Of a DNA stretch of 64,000 nt, positions 18,047 through 25,883 are shown one piece after another (within the stretch, counting starts at the first letter, position 1; the number at the start of each line of letters is the position of its first letter). Origin of the DNA: Bacteroidota bacterium (GTDB lineage Bacteria > Bacteroidota > Ignavibacteria > Palsa-1295); the NCBI GenBank assembly GCA_021324735.1, contig JAJPIO010000009.1, forward strand, positions 514,510 to 578,509, read 5' to 3'. The translations under genes were made by a program, and so were the position numbers. The notes below the pieces were generated by a model. That model saw nothing but the letters and a program-made list of their open reading frames with translations, was not told the origin of the DNA and ran no database searches.

Positions 18047-19015
18047 ATGGCGAAAACACAGAAGGTAAAGCGGGCTGTAACGTCGGCAAAACCCGCAAAG
18101 CGGGCAGGAGCCTCCAAAGCTGCAAAACCGAACGTAAAGTCGGCTTCCCGGCCAACCGCCAAGGCCAAGCGGCCGGTGGCGAAAAAAGCTGTTGCTAAAA
18201 AAGCAGCGCCTGCAAAAGTCGCCAAGCCTGCCAAAAAGGTCGTTGCACGGAAACCGGTAGTGAAGAGTCGCACGAAAGTTGCGACATCAAAAAAAGCTTC
18301 CGGAAAGACCGGGACGGGTTCGAAAATTGCCATAGGGGTGGTCAGTGCGACCATGGCGGCAACCGCAGGAGCGGTCGCTATAAAAGCGGCTTCGAAAGCG
18401 AAGTCCGCAGCACCAAAGAAAGCTCCAGTGGAGCAACCAAGGAAGAATTTACTAATGCCAACAAACACAAACGGTAAGCAAAAGGAAGTTGCACCCGGTG
18501 GCGGCATCGTTCAGCCGGCCACCAAATCGGCGCCTGCGATGCGCCTTCGAGCTGACGATGCAGAAATATTAGCGAGTGCCAAAGAGCGTTACGGTCGGAA
18601 AGACCTTGACATGTTCAAGAAGCTCCTAATTGAGCAGCGGCAGGAAGCGAAAGAAGAATTCGATATTCTGAGCCAGAACATACTCGATACATCGGGTGAG
18701 TTCGAAGCAGACAATCAGACCTATTCGCTGCATACAGCCGAGCAGGGCACCGATGCGATCGAGCGCGAGAAGACATTCCTTCACGCACAGCGTACGAGCG
18801 ATTACATTAAGAAACTCGATGAAGCTTTAGAACGTATCGAACGTGGTACCTATGGTATCTGCGTTATCTGTGGCGGCCTTATCGAGAAAGAGCGTCTGCA
18901 GGCCGTGCCGATCACTCAGAAGCACGTCGACTGCAAGAACCGCACGCAAGTTCGCAAGCCGACTGCGACCGAAGGCTTCCGCGACTTTGAGGAGTCTGCC
19001 GCCAGCGCCGAATAA
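18047..19015 (+). CDS. Histone H1-like/DksA-TraR zinc-finger fusion protein
   Basis: 322 residues in two unlike halves. Residues 1-~150 are Lys/Ala/Pro-rich low complexity (KRPVAKKAVAKKAAPAKVAK), like bacterial histone H1/AlgP tails, with a short Ala-rich hydrophobic stretch near 100-125. Residues ~175-300 are a DksA/TraR domain: a charged coiled coil (LLIEQRQEAKEEFDILSQ) and a zinc finger C272-x2-C275-x17-H293-x2-C296, with His in the place of the third Cys. DksA-family proteins bind the RNA polymerase secondary channel and tune stringent-response promoters; the basic tail should add nonspecific nucleic-acid binding. It stands upstream of lspA-rluD, separated by an inverted repeat. Confidence 0.88.
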   Translation: MAKTQKVKRAVTSAKPAKRAGASKAAKPNVKSASRPTAKAKRPVAKKAVAKKAAPAKVAKPAKKVVARKPVVKSRTKVATSKKASGKTGTGSKIAIGVVSATMAATAGAVAIKAASKAKSAAPKKAPVEQPRKNLLMPTNTNGKQKEVAPGGGIVQPATKSAPAMRLRADDAEILASAKERYGRKDLDMFKKLLIEQRQEAKEEFDILSQNILDTSGEFEADNQTYSLHTAEQGTDAIEREKTFLHAQRTSDYIKKLDEALERIERGTYGICVICGGLIEKERLQAVPITQKHVDCKNRTQVRKPTATEGFRDFEESAASAE

Positions 19016-19017
19016 GT

Positions 19018-19120
19018 GCTAAGTGCTTTGTGTTGAGTGCGAAGTAACTCAGGGCAAAGATTGGCCTAAGAGGCAACATCGAAGGATGGGATTCTCAGCA
19101 CTAAGCACTTAACACCAGCA
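19018..19120. repeat. Imperfect inverted repeat upstream of lspA
   Basis: The left arm around 19018-19042 (GTGCTAAGTGCTTTGTGTTG) is complementary in large part to the right arm around 19095-19120 (CAGCACTAAGCACTTAACAC). The arms hold short direct repeats of AAGTGCT/AGCACTT. It occupies almost the whole gap between the DksA-like gene and lspA. Confidence 0.65.
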
Positions 19121-19127
19121 CTGCAAC

Positions 19128-19781
19128 ATGGCCGTTCTCTGGATCACTGTACTTGTCATCTTATTTGACCAGGTTACGAAGCTTGCGGTCAAAGGCTCGC
19201 CGTGGTCGTTTCTCCCGTTTCAAGGAATGCCATACGGCCATTCCTTCCCCTTTATCGATGATGTGGTTCGGATCACCTACATCGAGAATCCCGGTATTGC
19301 ATTCGGTATTACGATCCCTGGGTTCAAAGTAGTATTTGCTGTTTTTTCGATCGTTGCTTCGGTCGCGATTCTCGTTTACTTAAAGCGGAATTTATATCGC
19401 CTTAGTATAGGTGAGCGTATTTCGCTCGCACTTATATTAGGTGGCGCCGTTGGCAATCTCATCGATCGTGTTTTTTACGGTGTCATCTACCACGAGCAGC
19501 CGCTCTTTTATGGACGCGTTGTCGACTTTATCGACTTCGGCATTCATCGGAATATGTTTCCGGTCTTTAACATTGCCGATTCTTCTGTAACGATCGGGGT
19601 TGCGTTGCTCGTCCTTCTGCTTATGCGTCGCAAGCCTGTGGTGGCGCCCGTGGAAGCAAGCACTGTTATTACTTCCCCGGACGATGCCGGCAATGTCATC
19701 GTTACTAATACGGACGCCCATATTTCTCCCGTAAATGATGCTCCTATCCAGACATCGGTTACTGACGATGGTGAGCAATGA
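19128..19781 (+). CDS. lspA: Signal peptidase II (prolipoprotein signal peptidase)
   Basis: 217 residues with four membrane helices. The catalytic aspartates are D133 in GRVVDFIDFGI and D151 in FPVFNIADSSVTIG. DQVTKLAV near the N-terminus is the other family mark. It cleaves lipid-modified prolipoproteins at the inner membrane, which fits the lipoproteins in this window. A ~45-residue Ser/Thr/Asp-rich tail after residue 170 is longer than usual. It overlaps rluD by four bases (ATGA). Confidence 0.96.
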   Translation: MAVLWITVLVILFDQVTKLAVKGSPWSFLPFQGMPYGHSFPFIDDVVRITYIENPGIAFGITIPGFKVVFAVFSIVASVAILVYLKRNLYRLSIGERISLALILGGAVGNLIDRVFYGVIYHEQPLFYGRVVDFIDFGIHRNMFPVFNIADSSVTIGVALLVLLLMRRKPVVAPVEASTVITSPDDAGNVIVTNTDAHISPVNDAPIQTSVTDDGEQ

Positions 19782-20824
19782 GCGAATTCGACGAAATAGA
19801 ATCGGAAGAGCCTGAGGCCTCGCCTCAAGAGCGCATTCTCGAAATTCGAGTTGCAAAAGGGGAGACGCCGGAGCGTGTCGATCAATATTTATCGCGTGTC
19901 ATTGCAAACAGTTCGCGCACCAAGGTTCAACATGCGATAGCCGCTGGTGCTATCGTACTGAATGGCAAGACACTTGACCGTGCTTCGTACAAAATCCGAG
20001 GTGGCGATCTCTTCCACATTACTATTCCACGTCCTCCGGCTGTTCAAGCGCAAGCGGAAGATATCCCACTCGATATTGTCTTCGAAGATGATGCTCTGAT
20101 AATCATCAATAAACCGGCCGGGATGGTTGTGCATCCAGCCCACGGTTCACGAACTGGTACGCTTGTCAACGCTCTGTTGCATCACATTCGGGAGTTTCGT
20201 CATCAGCATCCTGCGAGCAACCCGGATCGCCCCGGTATTGTACATCGCCTCGATAAAGATACCTCAGGATTGCTCGTCGTCGCAAAGACGGAAGAAGCGC
20301 ATCGCAATCTTGCCCGGCAATTTTTTCATCACACCGCACAGCGTATCTACAATGCGATCGTATGGGGAAACCCGAAGCAGCGGTTCGGACGAATCGAAAC
20401 AGAGCTTGGCAGGCATCCTAAAGATCGCAAACGCTTTGCCGTTGTAAGCGAAGGTGGAAAGATCGCGATCACCGATTATGCGGTACTGGAAGATTTTCCG
20501 GGATTTTCGTTCGTTGAATTACGCCTTCAAACAGGACGAACGCACCAGATCCGCGTTCATATGCAACATATTGGTCATCCGGTATTTGGTGATGCCGTGT
20601 ATGGGGGGCGAGCGATGAATGTTATGCGCCAGGATATTCCCCAGTGGAAAGGATGGGTCGATAACTTGCTTACAGGACTAACACGTCAGGCATTGCATGC
20701 CCGCACCCTCCGCCTTCATCATCCAACGACCGGAGAGCTAATGGAATGGTCAGTACCTCTGCCAGAAGATATGCAGGGGGTATTATTGGCGATGAGCAAT
20801 TTAGCGGTGAAGCTGGCAGGTTAG
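19778..20824 (+). CDS. rluD: Ribosomal large-subunit pseudouridine synthase, RluD type
   Basis: 348 residues. An S4 RNA-binding domain lies at about 30-85 (ERVDQYLSRVI, VLNGKTLDRAS). The RluA-type catalytic domain follows, with the active aspartate D159 in GIVHRLDKDTSGLLVVAKT. RLQTGRTHQIRVHMQHIGHPVFGD is the other conserved block. Enzymes of this set modify 23S rRNA helix 69. The exact site is inferred. The lspA-rluD coupling, with a four-base overlap, is a common arrangement. Confidence 0.93.
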   Translation: MSEFDEIESEEPEASPQERILEIRVAKGETPERVDQYLSRVIANSSRTKVQHAIAAGAIVLNGKTLDRASYKIRGGDLFHITIPRPPAVQAQAEDIPLDIVFEDDALIIINKPAGMVVHPAHGSRTGTLVNALLHHIREFRHQHPASNPDRPGIVHRLDKDTSGLLVVAKTEEAHRNLARQFFHHTAQRIYNAIVWGNPKQRFGRIETELGRHPKDRKRFAVVSEGGKIAITDYAVLEDFPGFSFVELRLQTGRTHQIRVHMQHIGHPVFGDAVYGGRAMNVMRQDIPQWKGWVDNLLTGLTRQALHARTLRLHHPTTGELMEWSVPLPEDMQGVLLAMSNLAVKLAG

Positions 20825-20843
20825 CGCTTCAATCTCGCGGTAC

Positions 20844-21296
20844 TTATATAAGATCATTGATGATCTTCCATTCCTTCTCTGTTACGGGCGTTATCGAGAA
20901 GCGAGAGCCCTTCTGAAGAATACCCATTTTTTCAAGGCCCTTGGTCTTTCGAAGCTCGGCCAGGGGAATCGGCCGCTTTAGGTGCTTCACATATTTTACC
21001 TCGACGCAATACCAGATCGGATTTGCTGGAGTAGCTTTGGGATCGTAGTGGCTGTCCTTTGGATCGAGTGCCGTTTCATCGGGAATGGGGCCGCTCGCGA
21101 CCTGGCAGATTCCGACAATCGCTGGCTCGGCCGTACTGGAATGATAGACGAAGCCTTTGTCGCCGACTCTCATCTGATCGCGCATGTAGTTGCGGACCTG
21201 ATAATTACGAACACCAGTCCACGGCGTAGTGCCATCGCGTTTGAGGTCGTCGATCGAGTACGATTCTGCGTCGGTTTTAAGAAGCCAATATTGCAT
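20844..21296 (-). CDS. EVE-domain protein
   Basis: 150 residues, a single EVE (PUA-like) domain. It begins MQYWLLKTDAESYSIDDL and has TPWTGVRNYQVRNYMRDQMR, GDKGFVYHSS and PANPIWYCVEVKYV. EVE domains bind modified bases in DNA or RNA and occur both as housekeeping single-domain proteins and fused to nucleases in modification-dependent restriction. Here there is no nuclease partner, so a housekeeping or RNA-related role is more likely. It is convergent with rluD (19 bases apart) and divergent from the radical SAM gene. Confidence 0.93.
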   Translation of the reverse strand: MQYWLLKTDAESYSIDDLKRDGTTPWTGVRNYQVRNYMRDQMRVGDKGFVYHSSTAEPAIVGICQVASGPIPDETALDPKDSHYDPKATPANPIWYCVEVKYVKHLKRPIPLAELRKTKGLEKMGILQKGSRFSITPVTEKEWKIINDLI

Positions 21297-21340
21297 ATAG
21301 CACTTAGAAGATCAAAAAAAAGACTACTTTAGCAGTGGTG

Positions 21341-21437
21341 CAGCTGTTCTCGGCTGCGTAGCGGACTTTTAGTCCGCCTAATGCCTCTTGAATCCTGGGC
21401 GGACTAAAAGTCCGCCTCACCGGCGAGAACGCCGGTG
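21341..21437. repeat. Mosaic of four nested palindromes, REP-like
   Basis: In order: CAGCTG-TTCT-CGGCTG (about 21341-21356); GTAG at 21358-21361 followed by arm CGGACT, loop TTT and arm AGTCCG (to 21376); an inverted copy of that hairpin (21400-21414) with loop AAA; and CACCGGCG-AGAA-CGCCGGTG (21418-21437). The inner pair is inverted about a 23-base centre, and the outer two share a TTCT/AGAA loop. It lies in the divergent gap between the EVE and radical SAM genes. Confidence 0.8.
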
Positions 21438-21523
21438 CCACTGTGCAAAGTGCCACTGTGCAAAGTGCCACTGTGCAAAGTGCCACTGTGCAAAGCGCCA
21501 CTGTGTAAAGCGCTGCTGTGAAA
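21435..21523 (+). repeat. 15-base tandem repeat, about six copies
   Basis: The unit is GTGCCACTGTGCAAA. Four exact copies run 21435-21494, followed by a copy with two or three changes (21495-21509) and a shorter degenerate one. The first unit overlaps the last palindrome by three bases. A minus-strand open frame through it translates to repeated CTVAL and is not a gene. Confidence 0.9.
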
Positions 21524-21558
21524 GCGCCCTTGCATAGCAAGGATGGAACAATCCTACT

Positions 21559-22593
21559 ATGGTTAGCCTATACATGCGTCGCATGTACCAACCACCCTAC
21601 CTGAAGCTTTATGAATCCGGAGAGCTGTTGCGCCGCACCGAGCAACTCGTCGCGATGCTTGCTTCATGCGACATTTGTCCGCTTGATTGCCAGGTAAATC
21701 GGTTGGAAGGAGAAATATCGCGCTGCTATTCAGGCAGGCTCCCGATCGTTTCCACATATTGTCCGCATTTTGGTGAAGAGCCTGCCTTGGTTGGTACGCA
21801 CGGTGTTGGAAATATCTTTTTTGGCAATTGTAATTTAAAGTGCAGTTATTGCCAGAACTACGAGATTAGCCAGCGCTGGAAGGAAGAACGCAAGAATGAA
21901 GTAACGATCCACCAGCTGGCCGAAATGATGATCGAGTTGCAAAATGTGCGTGGCTGTCACTCGATCGGATTCGTTTCGCCAACCCATTTTGTGCCTCAAA
22001 TGGTAGAGGCGATCCTGAAAGCCTGCGAACTCGGGCTTCATGTACCGATCATCTATAATACCAATGCCTACGATTCTGTCGAGGTCCTGAAATTATTGAA
22101 TGGTATTGTAGACATCTATTTGCCGGATGTCAAATACTCCGAAGACGAGATGGGATACCGTTATTCGGGCGTAAAGGAATATGTGAAGCATTCTCGTAAT
22201 GCCCTAAAAGAGATGTACCGGCAAATGGGGGATACGCTCTTACTTGGAGATGACGGTCTGGTAAAGCGCGGTCTTATTATTCGCCATCTTGTTTTGCCGA
22301 ATGACCTTGCGGGCAGCCGCGAGACGTTCAACTTTATTGCGAACGATCTTTCATCCCAGGTCACGATCTCCGCAATGGCGCAGTATTATCCGACGAACAA
22401 GGTTACTGCGGAGAATGCTGATAAATTCGAATATCTGCAGTTGCTTAATCGGCGCATTCGTGAGCGCGAGTACGATAAGGTGCTCGATATGTTGGACGGA
22501 TTTGGCTTTGAGAACGGTTGGGCGCAAGAGTTCGAAAGCCAGGATTATTATCGCCCCGAGTTTGGCGATCGGGAAACACCGTTCAAGCGGTAG
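21559..22593 (+). CDS. Radical SAM protein of the PflX/COG1313 type
   Basis: 344 residues. The radical-SAM cluster motif is C91-x3-C95-x2-C98 (GNCNLKCSYCQNYE). It is preceded by a Cys-rich stretch (CDICPLDC, RCYSG, YCPHFGEEP), as in PflX-like proteins related to pyruvate formate-lyase activases. Further blocks are GCHSIGFVSPTHFVPQMVEA and IYNTNAYDSVEVLKLL. The chemistry uses SAM and a [4Fe-4S] cluster; the target is unknown for this subgroup. The start may be the ATG at 21574. It ends ten bases before a REP-like hairpin. Confidence 0.88.
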   Translation: MVSLYMRRMYQPPYLKLYESGELLRRTEQLVAMLASCDICPLDCQVNRLEGEISRCYSGRLPIVSTYCPHFGEEPALVGTHGVGNIFFGNCNLKCSYCQNYEISQRWKEERKNEVTIHQLAEMMIELQNVRGCHSIGFVSPTHFVPQMVEAILKACELGLHVPIIYNTNAYDSVEVLKLLNGIVDIYLPDVKYSEDEMGYRYSGVKEYVKHSRNALKEMYRQMGDTLLLGDDGLVKRGLIIRHLVLPNDLAGSRETFNFIANDLSSQVTISAMAQYYPTNKVTAENADKFEYLQLLNRRIREREYDKVLDMLDGFGFENGWAQEFESQDYYRPEFGDRETPFKR

Positions 22594-22603
22594 TTTTTTC
22601 ACG

Positions 22604-22627
22604 CCGTAACCTAAAGGTTACGGCTAC
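22604..22627 (-). repeat. REP-like element, CCGTAACC family
   Basis: Read on the minus strand: GTAG (22627-22624), arm CCGTAACC, loop TTTA, arm GGTTACGG (22611-22604). The stem is perfect. It fills the gap between the convergent radical SAM and ogg genes. The TAG of the GTAG word is the ogg stop codon. It may also serve as a terminator for either gene. Confidence 0.75.
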
Positions 22628-23259
22628 TTGCGGATTTCTCCGGTCTCCATGCTCCAAAATAAAAGGTCGAGCTCATCGATAGAGATACCGACTTTCGCCG
22701 CGTAATTCTTCCAGCGTTGTTCGATCTCTAAATATTTCTTCTTCGTCGGACCGCTTTGCGGTATTTCCCTAATTACCTTAAGTCGAAGAAGATGCTTGAA
22801 AATATGACGATCCAAAATAGCTAGTCCTCGTACGCCAATATTTCTCAGGAAGTGTGAGGCTTCCTTCATTCCTAATCCCTGCACGTGTTCGAGCACGATC
22901 TCTCGTTTTTCTTCCGGTTTTAACGAGCTGTTTTGTAAAGCAGGAAGGATCTCATAGAATTTATCACGGATTGAAAGCAAGCGCCGGGCTTTCACATTAT
23001 GAAATCGTATGTAATGTTTCGGATCGCGAAGATAGGATGTTGGGTCGAAGCCAAATTCGAGAAACCGATCGCGTGTGAGCTCTGCAATTGTTGCATCGGC
23101 ATTAGCTGCGCTGGATTGTGGCGTGAGAATACAGAATGCTAACTCATAGAAATACTGCGATGATGGTATCTCTTCAAAATCCTGAAGACGCCGCCGAATG
23201 GCGGATAGACGCTCGTTATAAACAGATAGCCATGGTTCAGGAAGTTTAACCATGGGCAA
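22624..23259 (-). CDS. ogg: 8-oxoguanine DNA glycosylase/lyase, Ogg2 type
   Basis: 211 residues, the length of the compact archaeal-type Ogg2 enzymes. The helix-hairpin-helix and catalytic blocks are QGLGMKEASHFLRNIGVRG, with the Schiff-base lysine K132, and LAILDRHIFKHL, with the catalytic D150. The enzyme excises 8-oxoguanine paired with C and nicks the backbone. It is the last gene of the lolC/E-like, mutT, mutY, ogg set and overlaps mutY by 14 bases; an ATG at 23253 would shorten the overlap. Its stop codon lies within a REP-like GTAG word. Confidence 0.9.
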   Translation of the reverse strand: MPMVKLPEPWLSVYNERLSAIRRRLQDFEEIPSSQYFYELAFCILTPQSSAANADATIAELTRDRFLEFGFDPTSYLRDPKHYIRFHNVKARRLLSIRDKFYEILPALQNSSLKPEEKREIVLEHVQGLGMKEASHFLRNIGVRGLAILDRHIFKHLLRLKVIREIPQSGPTKKKYLEIEQRWKNYAAKVGISIDELDLLFWSMETGEIRK

Positions 23260-24217
23260 GCGAGTAACCGTTCTTCGTGTGAGTTACAAAGCCTTCGCGC
23301 TCGAGAACAGAAAGAATGTCTGTTACAAACTCGCTAAAACTTCGATCATCAATATCATATTCGCTTATTAAGATTTGAGCGAGAGCTTTAGCGGTGATGA
23401 TGTCTCGCTGAGATACTGTTTGCAGGATCCTGCCTCGCCAAATCCGCCTCGGTTGGCCGAAATAGAGTTTTTCACTGCTGGAGGTGTTTTTGATAATTCT
23501 ATTCCCCACTCCTCGGGAAGGACAAAGCTTGTTTACAGGGCAGACATCGCACTTTGGCGCTTTTTTAGTGCAGATCGTCGAGCCGTGATCCATTAGCGCT
23601 TCATGCCATGCGGAAGATCTACCCTTTGGTAATATTTCTGCATCTAACTGATCGATGGCCTTCATCGGAAGCTTGGCGTTAACGTCCGGCATTTTCTTCC
23701 ATAGGCGAGAAAGCACGCGCTCGATATTGACGTCAACCACTGGTGTATCTTCATTGTACGCAAACGAAAGAATAGCACTCGCAGTATATTGACCGATACC
23801 TGGCAATGCTCGAAGCTCTCGCACAGTCTTCGGAAATTGTTTTTTCGTTGCAAGTGCCTTTGCTGCGGCGTGCAGATTTAATGCTCGACGGTTATAGCCC
23901 AATCCGTACCAGGCTCTCAGCACTTCCGGTCGAGTTGCTTTTGCTAATGCTTTGACCGAAGGGAATTGCTTTAAGAATTCCGGCAAGCGTTTCTCCACTT
24001 GTTTAGCTCCAGTTTGCTGGAGCATGTATTCGCTTACAAGCACCACATAGGGTGAGCGTCGAAGGTCGCGCCAGATGAAGCTTCGTTGATTCTCCTCGTG
24101 CCAATCGAGCAGGGCAACGACTATTCGCTTAAAGCGGGCGCGAGTTTGCGGGTGCAACACAAGTATGGAACTAGATTGGTATACCTTCTTGCTCAATGCG
24201 TGCAAGAATGCGTTCAT
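23246..24217 (-). CDS. mutY: A/G-specific adenine glycosylase without the usual C-terminal NUDIX-like domain
   Basis: 323 residues. The catalytic glutamate is E63 (VSEYMLQQT), the HhH is ALPGIGQYTASAI (about 137-149), the catalytic aspartate is D162 (VVDVNIERV), and the iron-sulfur cysteines are C216-x6-C223-x2-C226-x5-C232. It removes adenine opposite 8-oxoguanine. After residue ~235 only ~90 residues remain, which look like a small helix-rich domain and not the MutT-like 8-oxoG recognition domain of E. coli MutY. It overlaps mutT by 47 bases at its 5' end. No other ATG is available before the conserved part, though a later TTG-type start cannot be excluded. Confidence 0.93.
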   Translation of the reverse strand: MNAFLHALSKKVYQSSSILVLHPQTRARFKRIVVALLDWHEENQRSFIWRDLRRSPYVVLVSEYMLQQTGAKQVEKRLPEFLKQFPSVKALAKATRPEVLRAWYGLGYNRRALNLHAAAKALATKKQFPKTVRELRALPGIGQYTASAILSFAYNEDTPVVDVNIERVLSRLWKKMPDVNAKLPMKAIDQLDAEILPKGRSSAWHEALMDHGSTICTKKAPKCDVCPVNKLCPSRGVGNRIIKNTSSSEKLYFGQPRRIWRGRILQTVSQRDIITAKALAQILISEYDIDDRSFSEFVTDILSVLEREGFVTHTKNGYSLAHG

Positions 24218-24575
24218 TGCCCGCTAAATGCTTTAACAAAGGCAATTCTGCTTGTGAAAGCCAGGCAACACGATTGAAATCTCGATTGACGATCTCGCCG
24301 GACCAATCGCGTACGACAAAGAATATGATCGCGTAGGTACCATGGGAATATTCGGCAACTTCCGAAAACCACTCCTCAGCATCAAGCACCTCGATCGCCA
24401 GTTCTTCGTGTAACTCACGTCGGACTGCCTGAAGCGCTGTTTCACCCTCTTCTAATTTACCGCCCGGAAATTCCCAATGCAATGGGTATACTTTATCCGG
24501 GCGACGTTCACCCATCAGAACGGAGCCGTTCTTTACCAATAAAGCAACGGCGACTGGAATAGTCGGATCGCTCAT
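24171..24575 (-). CDS. mutT: NUDIX hydrolase, MutT type
   Basis: 134 residues. The Nudix box is complete: GGKLEEGETALQAVRRELHE, followed by ELAI, fitting G-x5-E-x7-R-E-U-x-E-E with Ala in place of the final Gly. WEFPGGK before the box is the MutT form. Members hydrolyse 8-oxo-dGTP to the monophosphate and so clean the nucleotide pool. The gene overlaps the upstream permease by four bases (ATGA) and the downstream mutY by 47, so it is part of one transcription unit. 8-oxo-dGTP as substrate is inferred from family and context. Confidence 0.9.
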   Translation of the reverse strand: MSDPTIPVAVALLVKNGSVLMGERRPDKVYPLHWEFPGGKLEEGETALQAVRRELHEELAIEVLDAEEWFSEVAEYSHGTYAIIFFVVRDWSGEIVNRDFNRVAWLSQAELPLLKHLAGNERILARIEQEGIPI

Positions 24576-25852
24576 GCGAAATTAAGAGCGTGCAATGGTC
24601 GCATTCGCGCTGCAATACGGGCGGGAATCAATGTGGCGCTAAGAGCCAGAATAAGCGCAATAGCTGATACGATGACATAATGTTGCCACTCGATTGATAC
24701 TGGCACGGACGACATAAAGTAAATCTCCGATCGTAGCTTAAAGAAATGAAACTGGGATTCCAATAAACAGAGAATAAAGCCCAAGGTGTCACCTAATAGC
24801 GTCCCAACGACTGCAATGGTCATTCCTTGTGTAATAAAAATGCGTGCTACGCCGCCATTACTGGCTCCCAATGATTTTAGTATGCCAATGGACCGTGTCT
24901 TTTCAATTACAATGAGAAGCAATGTTGAAATAATGTTGAATGCAGCAACAAGAATGATCAGGCCCAGAATGATCGGGATGGGCTTCTTCTGCAGATCGAT
25001 CCACGCGAAGATCGTCGGGTAAACATCATAAACGCTTCGTGCCACATAGGGATAGTGGAGCATATTATTGATCTTCGCCGCTACCGGGTTCGACGACTCG
25101 AGCGTTGGTGTTCGAATATCATAGCCACTAACTTGCGTTAAGCTAAACCCGTTAAAGGCTTGGGCTGCAGGAAGAGTTGTGTACGCCAGCATGTCATCAT
25201 ATTGGGACATGCCCGTCGAGTATATCCCTACCACGCGAAATTTGTGAAGATTCGCAAGGATGTCTTCGCGAGTTCGAAGCCGCTCGTTAAACCGGATCGC
25301 TGCGACCGATTTACCTACATCAGTATGGAGCTGATGTGCAAGTCCTTTACTAATAACGATCGGATCGACCGTGTCACCGGCGGTAGAGGCCAGTCCTCGT
25401 CCCGCAATAATTCGCTTGAGTGCAAGAACGGTGGTGTCCGTTGCGGGTACCCCCCTCATAACAACTCCGGCAACACCTCGTGGGGATCGCAGAATGGCTT
25501 GGCGTTCCACGAACGGCGTCATCTGGCGAATCTCTGGCACCTTCCGAATAAGGTAACGAGACGTACCGGGATAATCTGGCAGCGGTCGATTGCCATAGGA
25601 AGATATTTCAATATTCGATGTAAAGCCGAGTACATTATTCGTTAGCGTCTGTTCGAAGCCGCTTAAAATGGAGAGTGTTACCACAAGGGCAGCCGTACCG
25701 AGCATTACTCCCCCTGCAGCTATAAAGACAATACCGGAAATAAAACGGCGTTCCGATGAGGGACCAGTCTTACCCGAGGCATCCGATGCAGTATCGCGCT
25801 CTCTTGTCGAAGAGAGTAAGTAGCGTGCCGCTATGAATTTTGAGAAGCCGAT
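24572..25852 (-). CDS. LolC/LolE-family lipoprotein-releasing permease with apparent AUC start
   Basis: About 426 residues from an ATC at 25852. An FtsX-like permease: membrane helix 1, a large periplasmic domain (about 75-300), then three C-terminal helices (PIILGLIILVAAFNIISTLLL). VGGVMLGTAALVVTLSILSGFEQ-type sequence in helix 1 is standard LolC/E. The only ATG near the start (25705) falls in the middle of helix 1. The reading frame stays open upstream to a TGA at 25898-25900, and the translated upstream bases give GFSKFIAARYLLSS, the expected N-terminus. No ATG, GTG or TTG is available there. GAAGGG sits six bases before the ATC. In FCB bacteria such permeases take lipoproteins from the inner membrane. 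Confidence 0.8.
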   Translation of the reverse strand: MGFSKFIAARYLLSSTRERDTASDASGKTGPSSERRFISGIVFIAAGGVMLGTAALVVTLSILSGFEQTLTNNVLGFTSNIEISSYGNRPLPDYPGTSRYLIRKVPEIRQMTPFVERQAILRSPRGVAGVVMRGVPATDTTVLALKRIIAGRGLASTAGDTVDPIVISKGLAHQLHTDVGKSVAAIRFNERLRTREDILANLHKFRVVGIYSTGMSQYDDMLAYTTLPAAQAFNGFSLTQVSGYDIRTPTLESSNPVAAKINNMLHYPYVARSVYDVYPTIFAWIDLQKKPIPIILGLIILVAAFNIISTLLLIVIEKTRSIGILKSLGASNGGVARIFITQGMTIAVVGTLLGDTLGFILCLLESQFHFFKLRSEIYFMSSVPVSIEWQHYVIVSAIALILALSATLIPARIAARMRPLHALNFA

Positions 25853-25883
25853 GGCGAACCCTTCGTTAATTACTGTGCGTCGA

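Noticed and set aside
20844-21296. EVE protein as part of a modification-dependent restriction system
   Set aside because: Single-domain protein with housekeeping neighbours and no nuclease or helicase nearby.
21435-21523. Possible CRISPR array
   Set aside because: The repeats are directly contiguous with no spacers, the unit is 15 bases, and no cas genes are near.
21304-21540. Minus-strand open frame with repeated CTVAL
   Set aside because: It is the translation of a 15-base tandem array plus palindromes; no protein-like remainder and no family resemblance.
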